Positions 1 to 12,292 of a DNA stretch of 64,000 bases are shown in pieces (position 1 is the stretch's first letter; each line of letters opens with the position of its first letter). Under the pieces are notes generated by a model. The model saw only the letters and a list, made by a program, of their open reading frames with translations, was not told the origin of the DNA and did not search any database. Source of the DNA: Carya illinoinensis (lineage: Eukaryota > Streptophyta > Magnoliopsida > Fagales > Juglandaceae); the NCBI RefSeq assembly GCF_018687715.1, contig NC_056761.1:20080001-20144000 (forward strand). Reading direction: 5' to 3'. The position numbers were made by a program, and so were the translations under genes.

Positions 1-1530
1 GTCTAATATAGATTGTAGTTATACTTATACTAATATAGTTATATAAATCACTATAACTAATACTTCAAGTCTTCAACAATAGTTATAGTGACCTATACTA
101 ATAGTTTACTATTAATACTAATATACTATCATATGATTTATATAGTTATACTAATCACTATAATTAATACTATGTATAGCTATAGAGTATATTTATCACT
201 ATAATTAATATAATTTAATTATTAATATACTTATATTTAACTAATATAATTATCATTATATTATAATTTATATAGTTATACTAATCATTATAGTTAATAC
301 TTATATAGTTATGCTAAAGTACTGATTCACCACAACTAATATTACTAATATATAGCTATATTAATGGTCTAATACTATTATAATTTATATAGTTATACTA
401 ATCATAATAAGTTAATAACTAAATCACTAGAAATATAACTATATATATTTAGTATGAATGTATTATTATATTCTTTAATATATAACTATAATATATAGTA
501 GTAGTATATATTAATATATTATAAGAGTTATAGTATAAATATAATATATAAATTATAATATACTAAATCACTATAACAGTATAACTAATACTAATATATA
601 GTTATACTAATAGTCTACTATTATATAGTTATACTAATAGTCTAATATTATATAGTTATACTAATCACTATAATTAAAACTAATATATAGCTATACAGTA
701 TACTTATATAGTTGCACTAATACTATTAGTATATTATATAGTCTAAGACTCTCAATTTTAATATAGTCTATATAGTTATAACTAATACTGATATTTATAT
801 TAATACTAATAATATAGAATACAGTTATACTAACTAACTGATTCAAGTTCAACATAACTAATATTACTAATATAATATAGTCAAATTGAATTACTAATAG
901 TCTAATACTAATACAATTATATAGTTATACTAATTATAAATTCATAATAACTAAATCAATGTAAGTCTATAACTATATTATATATATTTAGTATCAATGT
1001 ATTACTATATTCTTTAATATATAACTATTAACTATAATACATAGTATTAGTATAACCGATCAAAAAAAATATATAGTACTAGTATATATATTAATGTATT
1101 AACATATTATAAAAGTTATAGTATCAATTATAATATATCATATATTTGTAAATTTATAATAGTATTAGTATAGTTAACTTAATATGTAATATGTTAGCAT
1201 TAAATCACTATAACTACATAGAATATTAGTAATAAGAGTATTACTATTATTTAATATAATATTACATATATTATCACTATCATTACATATATTTATTAGT
1301 TATAGTATTAGTACTAGTATAGTTATTAGTAATAATAGACTAATAGTATTAGTTATTAATATTACATATAGTTACATATATTACTATTATTACTATTATT
1401 ATTACATGATATAGTTACATATATAGTTATCACTATTACTAATAGTAGTAGTGTATTATTAATATATATAATAGTATACTATATGTATATATATTAAATA
1501 TGTCATAATATAATTACATAAGTATTAAAC
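1..1530. repeat. AT-rich degenerate repeat tract
   Basis: About 1.5 kb of nearly pure A+T in which short strings such as TATAGTTATACTAATCACTA recur many times with variation in spacing and sequence. No open reading frame of note. It looks like a decayed low-complexity array and probably forms the interior of the hAT element whose right end lies at 1692. Confidence 0.75.
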
Positions 1531-1692
1531 AAAATGTCATTGAAAAAAAAAAAAACTCATAGGGTGGACCGACCGGACCGAATGGGACCGGACCGTATGA
1601 AGTTCGGTCCGGTCCAGGGTTGGAAAACCCTGGACCGAATAGGTCCGGTCCGGTCCGTAAAACATCTCCGGACCGGACCGAATTCACCCCTA
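1..1692. mobile_element. hAT-type element, right end only
   Basis: Positions 1551-1692 are dense in GGACCGGACC/GGTCCGGTCC repeats in both orientations and end in CACCCCTA. Its reverse complement TAGGGGTG is the usual outer end of plant hAT elements with GC-rich subterminal repeats; compare the complete relative at 10523-11196. The next eight bases, GTTCGAAT (1693-1700), would be the target duplication. The left end and its duplication are not in the window, so the assignment rests on one terminus. It lies directly against the subterminal repeats of CACTA-1 and appears inserted in them. Confidence 0.45.
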
Positions 1693-2005
1693 GTTCGAAT
1701 GTATAACCATTACCGTTCGAACACCCAGCATAGTGATCGAATGGTCACTGTAATGTTTGAACGTTTACATATACGATCGAACAGGTTGCGACTTAGCCTG
1801 ATCGTTTGAACGTCTAAAACAACGTTCAAACGATTGTTTAATACCGTTCAAACCATATCCAATTAACGGTCGAACGAGTTCCGACTTAGCCTGAACGTTT
1901 GAACGTCTAAAACAACATTCAAATGGTTAGTGAATACCGTTCGAACTCTATTAGATTAACGATCAAACACTTATGTTTACCGTTTGAATGTTATATTAGT
2001 CAGTG
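1693..2005. repeat. CACTA-1 5' subterminal repeats
   Basis: Roughly a dozen copies of a 9-10 base motif, CGTTCGAAC, CGTTTGAACG, CGATCGAAC and variants, in both orientations within 300 bases. The same motif set recurs at 9720-10050. In En/Spm such subterminal motifs are bound by TNPA; binding here is inferred. Confidence 0.75.
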
Positions 2006-2074
2006 TTAAAATGTGAATTAGAAATTAGAATAGAACTAAATCTTTAAATCTTTCAATTTCAATATTAATTAAAC

Positions 2075-2571
2075 TACAAATAATTAAGATTTAATAATAC
2101 TTAAATACTTAATCTTTAAATTAAGTATATGAATTTAGTTTAAAATACAAATAATTAAGATTTAATAATTGAAAAAATACTTAAAATTTAAATTAATCAA
2201 ATGAATTTTAATTAAAATACAAATAATTAAGATTTAATAATACTTAGATACTTAAAATTGTCATTAATCAAATGAATTTTAATTAAAATACAAATAGTTA
2301 AGATTTAATAATACTTAAATACTTAATATTTAAATTAATGAATTGAAGGTTAATTAAAATACAAATAGTTAATATTTAAAAATACTTAAATACTTAATAT
2401 TTAAATTAATAAAATTAATTTTGTTTAAAATACAAATATTCTAGATTTAATAATACTTAAATACTAAATATTTAAATTATTAAAATTAAAGTTATGTTTT
2501 AAAGTACAAATAGTTAAGATTTAATAATACTTAAATACTAAATACTTTAATTAATCAATTCAATTTTAATT
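2075..2571. repeat. 71-bp tandem repeat, about seven copies
   Basis: Units begin with TACAAATA(A/G)TTAAGATTT; the first two starts, at 2075 and 2146, are exactly 71 bases apart. Later units diverge by substitutions and small indels. Composition is almost entirely A+T. The array lies between the subterminal repeats and the transposase remnant of CACTA-1. Confidence 0.8.
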
Positions 2572-3080
2572 AGCATATCTTGCATTGTTTGTTTGATACT
2601 ACTTAGCATATCTTGTATTGCTTGTTCATCAAAATAAACCTTAGACCCGTTCGATAGTTATCAATCCGGATGAATTAAAAGATTGATAACTCTTGAGTTG
2701 TCCAGAGTGGAAAGTTTGGAATTGTAAAATCATTCTTGCAAACTATCGAACTATATCTGTTATACGTCCAGCATTAAGATTTTGGTAGATTCATCCCTTA
2801 TTCTCCAGATATGCATATTTGGTGATGGTGTATGGACGTGTTAATCATCAGTGCATACAACCAGAAGAGCATATTTGGAGAACTATGGGGAGATGCTGCC
2901 GAAATTTTGTTAGACGTGACAGATTATAGAGGATAGGTTTGCGACCATGATCTTACAATTCCTAATGAGATAGGACCAATTACCCGGTGTAAGGTGGCAT
3001 ACTCCTTGATTGATACATGATACATGATACATATTTGTTTGTTGATGCACACGTGATTGTTTGTAATGAAGATAGTCGGC
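2572..3080. other. Non-coding leader of CACTA-1
   Basis: Mixed-composition sequence between the 71-bp array and the transposase remnant. It probably holds the promoter and 5' untranslated region of the element's genes, but I see no firm TATA box or splice site and no protein similarity. Confidence 0.3.
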
Positions 3081-6000
3081 ATGGATAAGATCAGTTGGAT
3101 GCGAGTGTCCGATCGATTGGGTTAGAATTACAACGTATATGCTGAAGGTGTTAAGAAATTCTTACAGTTTGTATTGGGTACATGTGATAGTGATGGCGTA
3201 TTAGATGCCCATGTAAAGAATGTAGGAACTTGCGTTCTCATAAGATAGACTTGGTGAGAGAGCATCTGTTTGTGAAAGGTATTGGCAAGGGTTATACTGA
3301 TTGGGTCTTACACGGCGAACCATATCCAACTTCATTCGAGGTTCCACATGAAGAAGAAGAGATCGATGAAGATGTACAACTAGATGTTGTTGGAGATGAA
3401 TATGATGAGGATATGGAGCAAATGTTAGGTGACAACGGTGCGGGAATGTTTATGAATGACGGTGACACAGACACATTAAGTTCAAATGATGGGGGTCATA
3501 ACACTTTTGCACGATTGTGGAATGATTCACAACATGAGATATATCCAGGATGCAGAAGACACAGTAAGTTGTCATTTACCGTAAGATTGCTTCACATAAA
3601 ATCAATGTGCCGATTATCAATTAAGGATGTCAATATGTTACTCGAGCTGTTTAAGGAGGCACTGCCATCAGATAATACTTTATCTCATAACTTCTATGAA
3701 GCAAAAAAATTGAAATGAGGACTTGGATTTGATTACAACGTAATACATGCATGTAAGAATGACTGCATATTATTTTGGCAAGAGAATGAGCAGTTGAACG
3801 AGTGTCCCATATGCCACGAATCAAGATGGACATCTGACAAACAAAATGTATGGCAAAAGGTAGTACGCTACTTTCCATTGACACCTAGATTACAACGATT
3901 ATATATGTCATGTGCAACGATTGTAGACATGATATGGCACTCATCAGCCAGAGTTAGAAATGATGATATTTTATCACATCCTGCTGACTCCCAAGTGTGG
4001 AAGGAATTTGATCAGGAACACTCATGGTTTGCTGAAGAACCATGTAATGTGCGACTTGGGTTGTTAACAGATGGATTTAATCCGTTTGGGAATGTGAGTA
4101 CTAGTCATAGTACTTGGCTAGTTGTACTCATGCTGTATAATCTACCACCGTGAAAGTGTATGAAAGATCCATATTTCATGATGAGTTTGTTCATTCCAGG
4201 CTCGAGATCACCGGAAAATGATATAGACATAAACTTACAACCATTAATTGCAGAATTGAAAGATTTGTAAAAGAATGAGGTTGTTACATTTGATTCATCA
4301 ACAGACAAGTTGTTCAAGATGCATGCTGCCGTGTTATGGACAATAAATGATTTTCTAGCTTATGGAAACTTGTCAGGTTGGAGTACTAAGGGGAAAATGG
4401 CATGTCCAACTTATAACAAACATACTAAATCTGAATGGCTCACTTACGGAAGGAAATTGTTTCATGGGTCATTGTCGATTTCTACCTGGTGACCATAGAT
4501 GGCGGGGAAATTCACAAATGTTTGATGATATTGTTGAATGGGGCTAACCTCCACCATATTTGTCTGGTGAAGATGTTCTTGCACAATTTATAGATGTTGG
4601 TTGTAATGAATTTGGTTAAAAACATCGAAAGAGAAAACGAGCTACATTTGAGTTGAATTGGACTAAGAAGAGTATATTTTTTGATCTACCATACTGGTTA
4701 AAGTTAAAATTACGGCATAGTCTTGATGTTATGCATATTGAAAAAAATATATGCAAATCCGTATTGGGAACATTGATGTTAATTGAAGGAAAAACGAAGG
4801 ATACATTAAACTCAAGGAAGGATTTGAAGCGGTTGGGAATAAGACCGGAAATGCAATTGCAAGAAAATGGTTCGTCCGTTTACATGCAATTAGGTGGTAT
4901 ACATTGTCAAGGAATGAAAGGGCTACTTTTTGTGAGTGGATAATGAAAATTAAATTACCAGACGGTTATGCCTCGAATTTGACAAGGTGTGTGCGAACAA
5001 ATGATTGGAAAATAACTGGGTTAAAAAGTCATGATTGTCATGTTCTTTTACAGTGTATCTTGCCTATTGGTATCCGTGGGTATTTAACCAGAGACGTGCG
5101 TGTGTCTTTGACTGAGTTGGGTTTATTTTTCAAAGACTTATGTGCTAGGACATTAAATGTAGAAGTTTTGGATTGAATGGAACGGGAAATTCTCAGAATA
5201 TTGTGCAAGCTAGAAAGTATTTACCCACCGTCATTTTTTGATGTCATGGTTCACCTAGCCGTCCATTTGCCACGTGAGGCTCGACTTGCAGGACCAGTTC
5301 AGTATAGATGGATGTATCACATTGAACGATTCCTTGGGAAGTTGAAACGTACAGTTGGTAACAAAGCTCGCCAAGAAGGATCAATTGCAGAAGCATATAT
5401 TGATGATGAGTGGCATACATTCTGTTCCAAATATTTCCAAGGAGTTGACACTAGCTTTGATCGGCCGAAAAGAAACTTTGACGTTAACCAAGCAAGACAA
5501 CAAAATGTGTTTTCTGTGTTTTCGCAACAAGTACGTCCACTTGGTGCAGTGCGTGATTATGACTTATGTGGAAGAGAGTTTGAGAAATCTTAGTAATACG
5601 TGCTGAACAATTGCCCTGAGATAGAGAATCACTTGAAGTAAGTTATAATCTTTTCTTAATTTAATATTTGTTCATTTACTTTTGCAAAATTCTAAGAATA
5701 TAAAATACTTGTGGTAATCATCAATTTCAGTGATCATATTAACATGCTCAAGGAACTAAGAGTAAATGATATAAACTAGAAACATGAAGAGGAGTTCCCA
5801 AGATGGTTTGAACAACGAGTAATGACATTACATATGCTTTACTCATCCAATAGTTCAGAAAATATTGATTGTTTATTATTGATATAATAGAAGCTTTACT
5901 CAATATGTAGGTAGTACAAATGCATGCGAATAATCGAAACGATATATTGGATGAACTGTATGCATTAGCGCGTGGCCCATCGAGATGCACTACAAGATAT

Positions 6001-6636
6001 TCTGCATGTATTTCTCGGGAAAGTAGGTATCACACAATGGATCGAGATTGTTATAGGAAAACACAAAATAATTGTGTCCTAGTTGAGGGAAGTCATGATG
6101 GAGAAAATATTGATTTTTATGGAGTTATTGTTGATATAATTGGAATGAAATATTTGGGAGAGATTGCAGTGTATCTGTTTAAGTGTGATTGGTGGGATTT
6201 AAGAAATCCTCGAACTGGAGTCCGTGATGATAAATATTTTTTGAGTATTAATACATCAAAAAAATGGTACGAAGATGATCCTTTTATTTTAGCTTCTCAA
6301 GTATCTCAAGTATTCTACTTAGATGACCCAAAGTTAGGAAATCAATGGCGAGTAGCACAAAAATATTCTCCAAAAAATATATATGATGTTATCCCTCAGG
6401 CAGAAGAGTGAGATGAAGAAGAAGATGATGCCTCTACTCAAGAAGCATACCAAGAGAGTCAGCACATTTTTAATTTGTTTGTGGATGTGAGCTAGTATAA
6501 GATGATTCCGTTAAATAGAGAAGATATTAAGACTGAAATTGTTAATGTGACACTTGAGCAAAATACTGATTCATCTGAAGTATCTACAGATGATGAAACT
6601 GAATTGTCAAATGATACTGATACAGATAGTGATTGA
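3081..6636 (+). pseudogene. TNP2-like CACTA transposase, broken
   Basis: Conceptual translation in changing frames gives the domain order of plant En/Spm TNP2 proteins. An N-terminal transposase-associated domain (from MDKISWM at 3081) is followed by the Tnp2 core (about 3720-5175, with the Cys pair CPICHESRW near 3803 and DVMHIEKN near 4727). A DUF4218 region follows (5177-5590, HLAVHLPREA), then a DUF4216 region (5920-6411, PRTGVRDDKYF) and an acidic Ser/Asp-rich tail ending at 6636. The core would cut and rejoin the element's ends. In-frame stops interrupt it at about 3717, 4151, 4267, 4544, 4616, 5174 and 6409, and a frameshift lies near 3230. The stop at 4151 replaces a Trp usual in the family. 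The gene cannot encode a full transposase. Confidence 0.88.
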
Positions 6637-6710
6637 AGAATTATGTTTTCACATTACGTGATGATGAACACTATTTTACTTAATGAATATTGTATCAGTT
6701 TTCTGAATTT

Positions 6711-9531
6711 ATGCCTCCGAAGAGAAAGAAAGCATTAGAGATTGACGAATATTGACGAATTATCTCCACTTGTTTCTAGCTCTCCTTCAGACTCACCATT
6801 AGAGATTGACTCTACAGAACAAGTCAAAATTCTAATAGTCATAAAAGTTATTAATTAAAGTTATAATAGAAAATTGATTACAATGTTATATATCATAATG
6901 AGTTCACAGTATAATCTCGTCAAGGTTGAGGTACTACGAGAGGCATGACGTTGGAAAAATATCGTAAGGTGGGTAAGATCAAGGTTAACATTCTTGACGA
7001 ACATACCGGAGGCGAAGGACAACTAGCAGCTTGGCTTGCATCGCATGTGGATGCTCTTACACAAACTTATGCTCCTTTGGCAACAAGTTCATGGAAGAAA
7101 GTCCCTCAAGATGTTAAAGAGTTTATCAATAAGCGTTGTTTGGTAATGTTTAAAACATTTATTTAGTTGGTAAATTTTTATATTTTACTTAAAGTTAGAA
7201 TATTATAAATGATAATATGTTTATCTAATTTTTTTTTTACAGGATAATTTCGAATTAAATTTTGGTTAGAGAGAGGAGCGTAAGACTATGGAAGAGCTTA
7301 TGAGTAATGCATTCCGCAAATATAAGGTGAGGTGTCATGAGCATTATAATAAGTTAATTCGAGAATGTGGAAGATGCACGCCAACATCCTTTCCAAGATG
7401 TCCAACCTTCTGATTGAGAAAAACTTTGTGACATGTTTGAGGATCCATCATATAAGGTATAATTAAATTAATTATTTTAGTCGTCCTATTTTTAATTTCG
7501 CTTTCTAGTATTTTCAATTCCTATGTAGGAGTGAAGTTCTATAAACAAAACAAATAGATCGAAATTGAAGATTACTCATCATGCAAGTTTAAGATCTTTC
7601 CACCGCCTCTCTAAGAAATTGGTATTGCTATTTTTTTTTATTTGTATATAGTTAACTGAATATATGAATCCTAATGACTTTATATCTTAACTGTTGCCCA
7701 GATGACTAATACAAGAGGGGGGTGAATTGAGTTGTATTTAAAAAAATAACAATTATAAATCAAATACATAATATAAAATATAAACAAAATACGAAACAAC
7801 AATAAATATAAAGAGTAAGGGTAAGAGAGAAGCAAACTCAGTATGTTAACGAGGTTCAGCCCCACTACCTATGTCCTCGCCTCAAGCTACCCCTTGAGGA
7901 TCCCCAAGTTCACTATTCAACCTCATTAAAGTGGAGATAGAAGCCTATTACACCTTTGAACAACACCGCTACAAAGGATCCATGTAGAATACTCTCAACA
8001 CTTGCAATCACCTTACACGTGGTGATTCAACTATTTCCTGTGTAAAATACTTTCTACACGCACAAGGGTTATGCACACCATTTTACTGATACAAGAGCTG
8101 ATAGTGGGTAGGTTATCAGAAAACATTCCTCAATGAGTGAAATAAGAACAATACAGTGCAAAATATATCTCTCTCAAAATGAACAAGGATTAAGGCTCAA
8201 TACTTAGAGAATAGAGAATGAAAGTTTTGAATGAATGTTGTATGCTCTTGGTGTTATGAATGTGAAACTTTCAAATGATCTACTTATAGGCATATAAGAT
8301 TTCATATTCAAATTTAAAAAGATTCACATGTCAAAGACAACATCATTCACTTTTTCAAAAAATTCAAATAAAAGGTTCTTCTTTTTCAATTGTCAAAGAT
8401 CACATCATTCATTTTCTAAAAATTTCAAACCTAATCTTTTACTTTTGGCATATGATAAAAGGAGCACACTTTACTTTTCAAAAAATTCAAACCTAATCTT
8501 TTTACTTTTTGCATATGACAAAAGGAGCACACTTTACTTTTCAAAATTTTCAAACAAAAACATCTACCTTTTGCATAAGTCAAAAAAAGCAGTAATCACT
8601 TTTGAAAATATTCAAATAAAACATGCACATGTGAAAGATGACAATCAATCATCTTTCAAAATTTTCAAATTTAATTTTCAAAATATTCATGCACATGTGG
8701 AAAATGTATTTTAATGTTTTATGATAAAATATTAATTTTGAACCTTAATCCTAATTTCAAATTTTTAAGAGATTTACAACATTACTCTATGACTTTAATG
8801 TGAAATTGTTCCCTTCTTGCTCATGCTTGATTTCTTAAAGTGCTTGACTCAAGTTATTGTGTGGATAACTTGAGTTTGAGACTCTTTTATTCTTTGAATT
8901 CATTTGTTATCATCAAAATCCATGTGTAGATATATAATTACACGAAACTTGAAATCTTGGGTTCAACATTAAAAAATATTTATTATAGCAAGATTCAGAT
9001 GCCAATTATGATATGACAAAAATATATGCTGCATTACATACTAATCGTAATGGAGACTTGAGTCATCCCGTTGCCCGTGAAAATTATGTAAGCGGTATAA
9101 TTTGTTCTAAATAAATATATTAGAATATTTATGATAATATTAACTCTTTATCTTATGTGTAGGATAAAATGGTTGCCATACGTGCTAAATCTGTATCAGA
9201 TCAAAATTTCTCAACAAATGATGTTGAGATTTTGACACACGTTTTGGGTCAACGTTCACGATATTTGAGGGGTTTGGGTCACTGTGTAAAACCTTCTCAT
9301 TCTTCCTCTTCTTCCGGGTTTGCCTCTACGACCTCTATAGCGCAAGAGAATTCGAATTGCAGAATCGAAGAATTGGTTGCAAGGTAGCATGATTTAGAGG
9401 CTCAATTGGCGAAACAATGAGAGATGGAGACGCGCCTCAAACAACATGAAGAACGACAAGAACAGTTCAGCAGAGAAATGCAACTCCGAATGCAGCAGCT
9501 TATGCAACAGTACAAGTCTCCAAGCAACTAA
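6711..9531 (+). pseudogene. TNPA-like second CACTA gene, broken
   Basis: Starts with a basic stretch, MPPKRKK, at 6711. Further exon-like blocks lie at about 6945-7150 (SWKKVPQDVKEFI), 7240-7460, 8990-9090 and 9165-9531. They match in order the intact TNPA-like gene of CACTA-2 at 35872-38108. The last block contains a DVEILTHVLGQRSRYLRGLG segment, which corresponds to SVFREVLGSRPGYARGLG there, and ends in a Gln/Glu/Arg-rich coiled coil before TAA at 9529. Stops at about 9385 and 9418 break the final exon. One intron holds a Copia solo LTR. The family (plant transposase Ptta/En/Spm type) is thought to bind subterminal repeats. Exon limits are approximate. Confidence 0.7.
7692..8968 (-). mobile_element. 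Copia (SIRE/Maximus-like) solo LTR
   Basis: Read on the minus strand it begins TGTTGAACCCAAG and ends GGGCAACA, proper TG...CA termini about 1277 bases apart. Flanks are TTAAC before and TTAAA after, a 4 of 5 target-duplication match. The GAGGGGGGTGAATTGA block near the far end and the CTCAAACTCAAGTTATC block resemble SIRE-type plant LTRs as I recall them. No internal gag-pol is present, so it is a solo LTR. It sits in an intron of the TNPA-like pseudogene. Confidence 0.6.
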
Positions 9532-9714
9532 TGGTTTTCTACGTATAGATTATGACATTATCTAATTATGTATGAACAATGCTAATCTCATGGTTATTTA
9601 TTAGTTCGCACTTATTATAAAACTTTCGTGAGTATTAAACAGTTTCTAATGTATGTTTTTCAAATATTATGAATGTCAATTTGGTTTTTTATTATTACGG
9701 GGTTTTAATAAAAT
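9532..9714. other. 3' untranslated spacer of CACTA-1
   Basis: Short AT-rich stretch between the TNPA-like stop and the subterminal repeats. It probably carries the polyadenylation region, but no signal stands out. Confidence 0.3.
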
Positions 9715-10237
9715 AATATTCGTTCGAACGACTATGTAACATTTGAACATTATTGATTAATCCGTTCAAATGAAATTAGATGATCAAAAAACGTTTAAAC
9801 GCAATTTATTATTGTACCGTTCGAACATAACTCAACATCGTTTGATCCCTATTACTGTTCGATCTGTTTCTTTAACGTTTGAACAAAAATCTATGTTATA
9901 CCGTTCGAACATTATCAAAATGTGTGATTGTTTGAACATATTTTCATAACCGTTCAACTAATTTAATTTCATTCAAACGTACAATAGTAACTATTCGAAC
10001 GACATTCTGGAACAAAAATAAACCGTGAAAAAAAAATAAACCGTTTGAACGGTCAATTTCAAAATCGTCCCTAAAGATATATTTTGGAATGAAATGGTGT
10101 CCCAATATATCTTCTGGGACAGTGATGTAGGGACGACCTTGGGACGATTTTTTTTCGTTCCAAAATATTTTATGAGACGAAATCCCTACAATTTGAGATG
10201 AAAATTTTCATCTCAAAAAAAAGTTTCTGTTGTAGTG
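9715..10237. repeat. CACTA-1 3' subterminal repeats and terminus
   Basis: Many copies of CGTTCGAAC, CGTTTGAACG and CGTTCAAAC variants to about 10050. After them comes a block with a hairpin-capable GAGATGAAAATTTTCATCTC and the terminal TTTCTGTTGTAGTG ending at 10237. Confidence 0.8.
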
Positions 10238-10522
10238 GTGGTTAGATCAAGTTAATTACAGGCTCTCGGCGTGGTACTATATATAAATTTATATATATAG
10301 TAGATAAAAAGACTAAATCCAGCGGTCAAAAGGTAAAAAGACTAAAATATCTGTGGGCAAAATAAAAGTAAAACTAAAAGTATCGCAATTTTCAAATAAA
10401 ACTAAGGGTAAAATTGAGGAAAAAAAAAAGTAGACAAAATTACTGTAGCATCTGGGCTCGCACTTTTATATATTATAGATATATATCAAGTATTCAAATC
10501 GAACTTGGTGTGTGGTTGCAGT
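10238..10522. other. Non-coding spacer
   Basis: AT-rich sequence between CACTA-1 and the hAT MITE. No coding signal. The last eight bases (10515-10522, GTTGCAGT) are the left copy of the MITE's target duplication. Confidence 0.5.
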
Positions 10523-11196
10523 TAGGGGTGTGCATCCGGATCCAGATCCGGATTTCAGGCCAAAACTGGATTCGGATTCGGATTTCTAAACCCGGGCGGT
10601 TATCCGCCCGGATTGAATCCGGACTCAATCCGAGCGGATAACTGGATTCAATCCGGATATCTGGATTTTAATCGGATATCCGGATTGTTTGTTTCTTTTT
10701 TAGGATAAAAGCCGGATCCGGGTTATAACCGGATTCAATCCGGGTTTAAAAAAAAAAAAAGTTTTATAACACTTAAAAAAAAATAAAAATAATATCATGT
10801 TCAAATTGCCTAGATTTTTTTAAATAAAATAATTTAAACACTTTTAAAAAGTGTTTTTAAAAAATAAATTGAAGAACAAAATTTAAAAAAAAAATGCAAA
10901 ATAGGTAATATTGTTGTTACATCACAATGAAAAACATAAATTTACAAAAAAAAAAGGAGATAAATAATAATACATCACAACTAATTAAACTAATACAATG
11001 CCACTAATCTTAGTCCAAAAAAAAATGGGTGTATAATCTGGTTACAGATAACCGGGTTATAAAACCGAATCCGGATTTTTCAAAACCGGATCCGGATTTT
11101 TCTAAACCGCGCGGGTGTAATCCGGGCGGATAACCGCCCGGATTCTGGATTTCTGGACCGGACCGAAAAAAAATCTGGTCCGAATGAACACCTCTA
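10523..11196. mobile_element. hAT-type MITE with 8-bp target duplication
   Basis: Starts TAGGGGTGTGCATCCGGATC and ends ...GAATGAACACCTCTA, imperfect terminal inverted repeats. It is flanked by identical 8-base duplications GTTGCAGT at 10515-10522 and 11197-11204, the hallmark of hAT transposition. CCGGAT/ATCCGG repeats fill the first 200 and last 150 bases around an A-rich core. At 674 bases with no reading frame it is non-autonomous. Confidence 0.9.
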
Positions 11197-11204
11197 GTTG
11201 CAGT

Positions 11205-12168
11205 ACGTAGAAAAGTCAAATGCCACAAATCAATTTTGAGATCGTCAAAAGTGAAAGGCCGGAGTCCAAGCTTCAAATTGAACTTAATAAATAATCATGC
11301 TCTATATATTATATTAGAGTACGTAATTGAATTAAACTATATATCATGATCATCATCACATGATCATGTTTATGGTATAGCTAGCTAGGAAGAGAGACTG
11401 AGAGAGGCTTTAAGTTATTTGTTTTATGTTTTTTTCAGTTATATATGTACATACGTTTATGCATGTATGGTATGGGAAGATGAGTGAAATTATGAGAAGT
11501 GCTTTAATCATAAAGATATTCAACTAAAATAAATTTACAAGCTAACGTGACATGACGTTGCATGGTAGATTATAAATTAGCTATTTTTATTAGTAAAATA
11601 AATCTAACGTATATTACAACATATATATGATATCAGTCTATGCCTTTATTTTTATAGAATCTCTTTGTAATTGCAACAGTCCTCTTATCTTATTGTTTAT
11701 GTTTTTTTTTATCAGGTATATATGTCACACTTATATATTCTATATTCTAATTGTATATGGATTTGAACTTCCCTAAGGCAAATTAGGCAATTGCCTAAGA
11801 CCCCGGTGGAAGAAGAGGCCCCATTTCAAAAAAGTCTAAAGTAGAATTTTTTTAAAAGAAAAAATATTTAATCAAAAAATTAATTAATCCAATAAGATAA
11901 CATCAAAAGTATTAAATATATGTTATGTCATTATTAGTTTAAAAAGTATCCCACATAATAATTATTTCAAGTATTCTTCTTCTAAGAATACACTTTTCTT
12001 TTGTCATTATTATTTTAATATATAATGTAAAAATTATAAATAGCAAAATCTAATTTTTGAGTGTTGATAAAAAATTTAGTATGATCTTTGAAAAGGCAAT
12101 GGCCTACTTTTTTCTAAATGTGTAGGTTATTTATAGAATTTTATTGACAATTATAATTATAATTGTTT
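11205..12168. other. Non-coding spacer
   Basis: Unique-looking AT-rich DNA with no supported gene. It holds a perfect 16-base palindrome TTAGGCAATTGCCTAA at 11783-11798. Two stretches (near 11420 and 11695) share TTTATGTTTTTTTCAG...TATATATGT wording with 22757-22790, which suggests old local duplication. Confidence 0.4.
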
Positions 12169-12292
12169 TTAGGACTTGTTTATGTACTTAGAATATATGT
12201 GAATAGTAATGAAATAGTTTAAGTTAAGATGTTTTATTTGGTTTTGAGAAATGAGAGAAAAAAATTTAAATTTGAGAATATCTGAGAATACC
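12169..12292. mobile_element. MITE, left part (split by the Gypsy element)
   Basis: TTAGGACTTGTTTATG at 12169 pairs loosely, as an inverted repeat, with CCCAAACAGTCCCTAA ending at 21770. Removing the Gypsy element and one copy of ATACC gives an element of about 155 bases. Its interior, read backwards, shares CTATTTCATTACTATT with the MITE at 25286-25614. The class is uncertain because no clean target duplication is visible. Confidence 0.5.

Larger units (their letters stand above)
1693..10237 (+). mobile_element. CACTA (En/Spm) element CACTA-1, degenerate
   Basis: The 3' terminus is visible: ...TTTCTGTTGTAGTG ends at 10237, the inverse of a CACTACAACAGAAA terminus. Subterminal repeats built on CGTTCGAAC and CGTTTGAACG lie at both sides (1693-2005 and 9715-10050). 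Between them, on the plus strand, are a TNP2-like transposase and a TNPA-like second gene, the standard gene pair of plant CACTA elements. Both genes carry nonsense changes, so the copy looks non-autonomous. The 5' CACTA terminus is not present; the hAT element ending at 1692 interrupts it. The three bases after the 3' end are GTG, but a duplication cannot be checked. Confidence 0.85.
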
